Part shown: positions 62,226-64,000 of the stretch, piece after piece
How the letters are laid out: each line of letters starts with the position of its first letter
How positions within the stretch are numbered: position 1 is the first letter of the stretch
Origin: Microbispora amethystogenes
Lineage (GTDB): Bacteria; Actinomycetota; Actinomycetes; Streptosporangiales; Streptosporangiaceae
Direction: 5' to 3'
Assembly: GCF_016863015.1 (NCBI RefSeq)
Contig: NZ_BOOB01000009.1
Coordinates: 310,001-374,000, forward strand
DNA: 64,000 nucleotides
Program-made: the position numbers and the translations under genes
The notes under the pieces: model-generated
The model's database searches: none
Seen by the model: the letters and a program-made list of their open reading frames with translations, nothing else
Told to the model about the DNA's origin: nothing

Positions 62226-62720
62226 TCAGGCGGCCGTCGGGCGCCTCACCCGGGGCCGGCGCTGGAACGGCAGGTAACGCTGCGGCAGGTGCGCGCGGGC
62301 CGGCAGGTCGGTCGGCTCGACCGCCAGGATCCGGTCGAAGCGGAACGCCCTGATCGACCGCCTGAGGCGGCACCAGCCGACCAGGTACCAGAACTCGCCG
62401 TGGACCATGCAGGTCACCGGCTCGACGTCGCGAACCGACAAGCGGCCCCCGGCGTCGTGATATTGGATGCGGATCACCAGACGGGCGGTGATCGCGCCCG
62501 CCACCGCCCGTACCCGCCGGGCGACGTCGGTGGGGAGCGGGGTCGTCAGCGTGGTGAGGGTCGTGGCGATGACGTCGTCGTCCAGGTCGAGGTGCTGGAA
62601 CGCGTGGCGCAGGCCGCGCCGGGCGGTGACCGACTGGGGGCCGGCTCCGAGGTGAGCGAGGGACAGGGCGAGGGCGGCGAGTTCCTCGGCGGTCAGCGTG
62701 TGCCGAATGACGTTGGCCAT
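62226..62720 (-). CDS. WYL-domain protein lacking an HTH
   Basis: Protein of 164 residues. The C-terminal part is a clear WYL domain: LVIRIQYHDAGG, DVEPVTCMVHGEFWYLVGWC and RAFRFDRILAVEPT. The usual N-terminal winged helix is missing; the first 70 residues are helical and unlike an HTH. WYL proteins sense ligands or nucleic acids; HTH-less forms may be accessory factors or remnants. ATG at 62720, with an AT-rich TCTGACAATAATCATCAGGA upstream that looks like an operator. Confidence 0.78.
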   Translation of the reverse strand: MANVIRHTLTAEELAALALSLAHLGAGPQSVTARRGLRHAFQHLDLDDDVIATTLTTLTTPLPTDVARRVRAVAGAITARLVIRIQYHDAGGRLSVRDVEPVTCMVHGEFWYLVGWCRLRRSIRAFRFDRILAVEPTDLPARAHLPQRYLPFQRRPRVRRPTAA

Positions 62721-62884
62721 AGTCTGACAATAATCATCAGGACTGACATTTTCCCGAACGGGTGCTCGGAAGACTGGACAGGTTCGCCTGACCTTACGGC
62801 CACCTTCTCCTGACCCTTTCGCCCGCCGCCGCGGACCGCCTAAATCGCTTTCCGGCCCGGCCCGCCGGCGGTAGTTTCTCGGTC

Positions 62885-63844
62885 GTGCATCCTCCGATCG
62901 AGCCCTACGACCATGGGCACCTGGACACCGGCGACGGCCACCTCGTCTACTGGGAGGTCTGCGGGAACCCCGAGGGCAAGCCCGCGCTCGTCGTGCACGG
63001 CGGTCCCGGCTCGGGCTGCACGCCCCGCCAGCGCCGGGCCTTCGACCCCGGCCGCTACCGGATCATCCTCTTCGACCAGCGCAACTGTGGCCGGAGCCTG
63101 CCCCACGCGAGCGACCCGGCGACCGACCTCACGACCAACACCACCCACCATCTCGTCGCCGACATGGAGCGGCTGCGCGAGCATCTCGGCGTCGACCGGT
63201 GGCTGCTCCACGGCGGGTCCTGGGGTTCCACGCTCATCCTCGCCTACGCCGAGGCCCACCCGGAGCGGGTGTCGGAGATCGTCCTCGCCGGTGTCACCAT
63301 GACCCGCCGCTCCGAGATCGACTGGCTGTACCGGGGCGTCTCCCGCTTCCTCCCCGAGCAGTGGCAGCGCTTCCGGTCCGGGGTTCCCGAGGATGAGCGC
63401 GACGGCGACCTGCTCGCCGCGTACGCCCGGCTGATGTCCGACCTCGACCCGGACGTACGGGCCAGGGCGGCGCACGCCTGGACGGCATGGGAGGACGCGG
63501 TGATCGCGCACGAGGTCAACGGCGCGCCGAACGCCTACAGCGACCGGCCCTCCCCGGCCCTGCAGGCGTTCGTCAGGATCTGCGCCCACTACTTCTCGAA
63601 CGCCGCCTGGCTGGAGGAGGGCGTCCTGCTCCGCGACGCGCACCGGCTGGCGGGCATCCCCGGAGTGCTCGTCCACGGCCGCCTCGACCTCGGCGCGCCG
63701 CTGGAGACCGCCTGGCAGCTGGCCAGGGCCTGGCCGGACGCGCGTCTCGTCGTGGTGGACGACTCGGGTCACACCGGCAGCGACGCGACGCGCCGGGAGA
63801 TCCGGGCCGCGCTGGACCGCTTCGGGGCCGCGCCGCCCGGCTGA
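62885..63844 (+). CDS. pip: proline iminopeptidase
   Basis: Cytoplasmic alpha/beta hydrolase of 319 residues that removes N-terminal proline from peptides. HGGPGSG near residue 39 is the oxyanion motif of the family, DQRNCGRS follows near 62, the nucleophile is in GGSWGSTL near 109, Asp in GRLDLGAP near 268 and His in DSGHTGSD near 296. The GTG at 62885 gives the family's standard N-terminus (IEPYDHGHLDTGDGHLVYW). Confidence 0.95.
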   Translation: MHPPIEPYDHGHLDTGDGHLVYWEVCGNPEGKPALVVHGGPGSGCTPRQRRAFDPGRYRIILFDQRNCGRSLPHASDPATDLTTNTTHHLVADMERLREHLGVDRWLLHGGSWGSTLILAYAEAHPERVSEIVLAGVTMTRRSEIDWLYRGVSRFLPEQWQRFRSGVPEDERDGDLLAAYARLMSDLDPDVRARAAHAWTAWEDAVIAHEVNGAPNAYSDRPSPALQAFVRICAHYFSNAAWLEEGVLLRDAHRLAGIPGVLVHGRLDLGAPLETAWQLARAWPDARLVVVDDSGHTGSDATRREIRAALDRFGAAPPG

Positions 63845-63880
63845 CGGCCGGCATCCAGCCCCGCCGCCCGGAACGCGGCC

Positions 63881-63919
63881 GGGCCCGCGACCCCGCCGGG
63901 AGGCGGGGCGCGCGGGCCC
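63881..63919. terminator. bidirectional hairpin terminator
   Basis: Arms GGGCCCGCG and CCCCGCC pair with GGCGGGG and CGCGGGCCC around a short GGGA loop (16 pairs in total, with a small interior loop). It separates the convergent peptidase and the partial gene at the window end. Confidence 0.8.
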
Positions 63920-63935
63920 GGTGACGGTGTCGTGG

Positions 63936-64000
63936 TTACCGCGACAGCTGGGTCAGGTCGCGGGAGGCGCCGGTCGAGGCGGAGGTGGTCAGCGCGGCGT
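63936..64000 (-). CDS. 3' end of a gene running in from beyond the window
   Basis: Only the last 20 codons are visible on the minus strand, ending in DLTQLSR and a TAA stop at 63936. The Ser/Thr-rich end is not diagnostic, so no function is given. The reading frame is supported by the terminator hairpin beyond it. Confidence 0.55.
   Translation of the reverse strand, partial: AALTTSASTGASRDLTQLSR

Overview
The window is a 64 kb stretch of very GC-rich, densely packed bacterial chromosome. Frequent GTG/TTG starts, many TetR, GntR and ArsR-type regulators next to the genes they face, sporulation-type dynamin-like GTPases beside an extra single-stranded DNA-binding protein, and a DUF6504-dnaE2 cassette under an actinobacterial LexA-type box all point to a filamentous, spore-forming actinomycete. 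Streptosporangiales is my best guess; this is inferred from gene content and not from a marker gene. I see no rRNA, tRNA, CRISPR array, prophage or insertion sequence. It reads as ordinary chromosome with lineage-specific islands.

Layout. 1-3.3 kb: the end of a glycosyltransferase and two medium-chain reductases. 3.4-8.9 kb: a tightly coupled import operon (lipoprotein binding protein, two permeases, ATPase, HAD phosphatase) facing a GntR/UTRA regulator across an inverted repeat; an organophosphonate or organophosphate importer is plausible. 8.9-19 kb: a membrane protein of unknown function, an MFS exporter with its ArsR-like regulator and operator, a PIN/antitoxin pair, three alpha/beta hydrolases with two TetR regulators and palindromic operators, and a beta-propeller-like lipoprotein. 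19.1-23.2 kb: LexA-type box, DUF6504 protein and error-prone polymerase DnaE2. 23-28 kb: a repeat-rich membrane protein, two paralogous small membrane proteins, and a second MFS/ArsR pair. 28-31 kb: lutABC for lactate oxidation. 31-33.5 kb: a baeRF2 protein, a DUF2795 protein and a double GNAT protein.

33.9-45.8 kb: sirohydrochlorin chelatase with an acidic repeat tail, CobT and CysG (siroheme/cobalamin), then two dynamin-like GTPases, an SsbB-like protein, a membrane diguanylate cyclase behind a near-perfect BldD box, and EttA. The GTPase-SSB-c-di-GMP part looks like a sporulation/cell-division neighbourhood; the first GTPase is translationally coupled to cysG. 46-50 kb: thioesterase, alpha-glucosidase, truncated haemoglobin and an MscS channel.

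50-54.8 kb is the most unusual part: an HTH/TPR regulator, a GNAT acetyltransferase, a 25-residue strongly basic peptide gene, and a degenerate STAND/TPR protein whose GTG start overlaps the peptide stop. This could be a small peptide-based system not recognised by family name. 54.8-64 kb holds housekeeping genes: NUDIX, PurU, prolyl oligopeptidase, HNH, GNAT, FmdB-type zinc ribbon, a secreted hydrolase, an HTH-less WYL protein and proline iminopeptidase.
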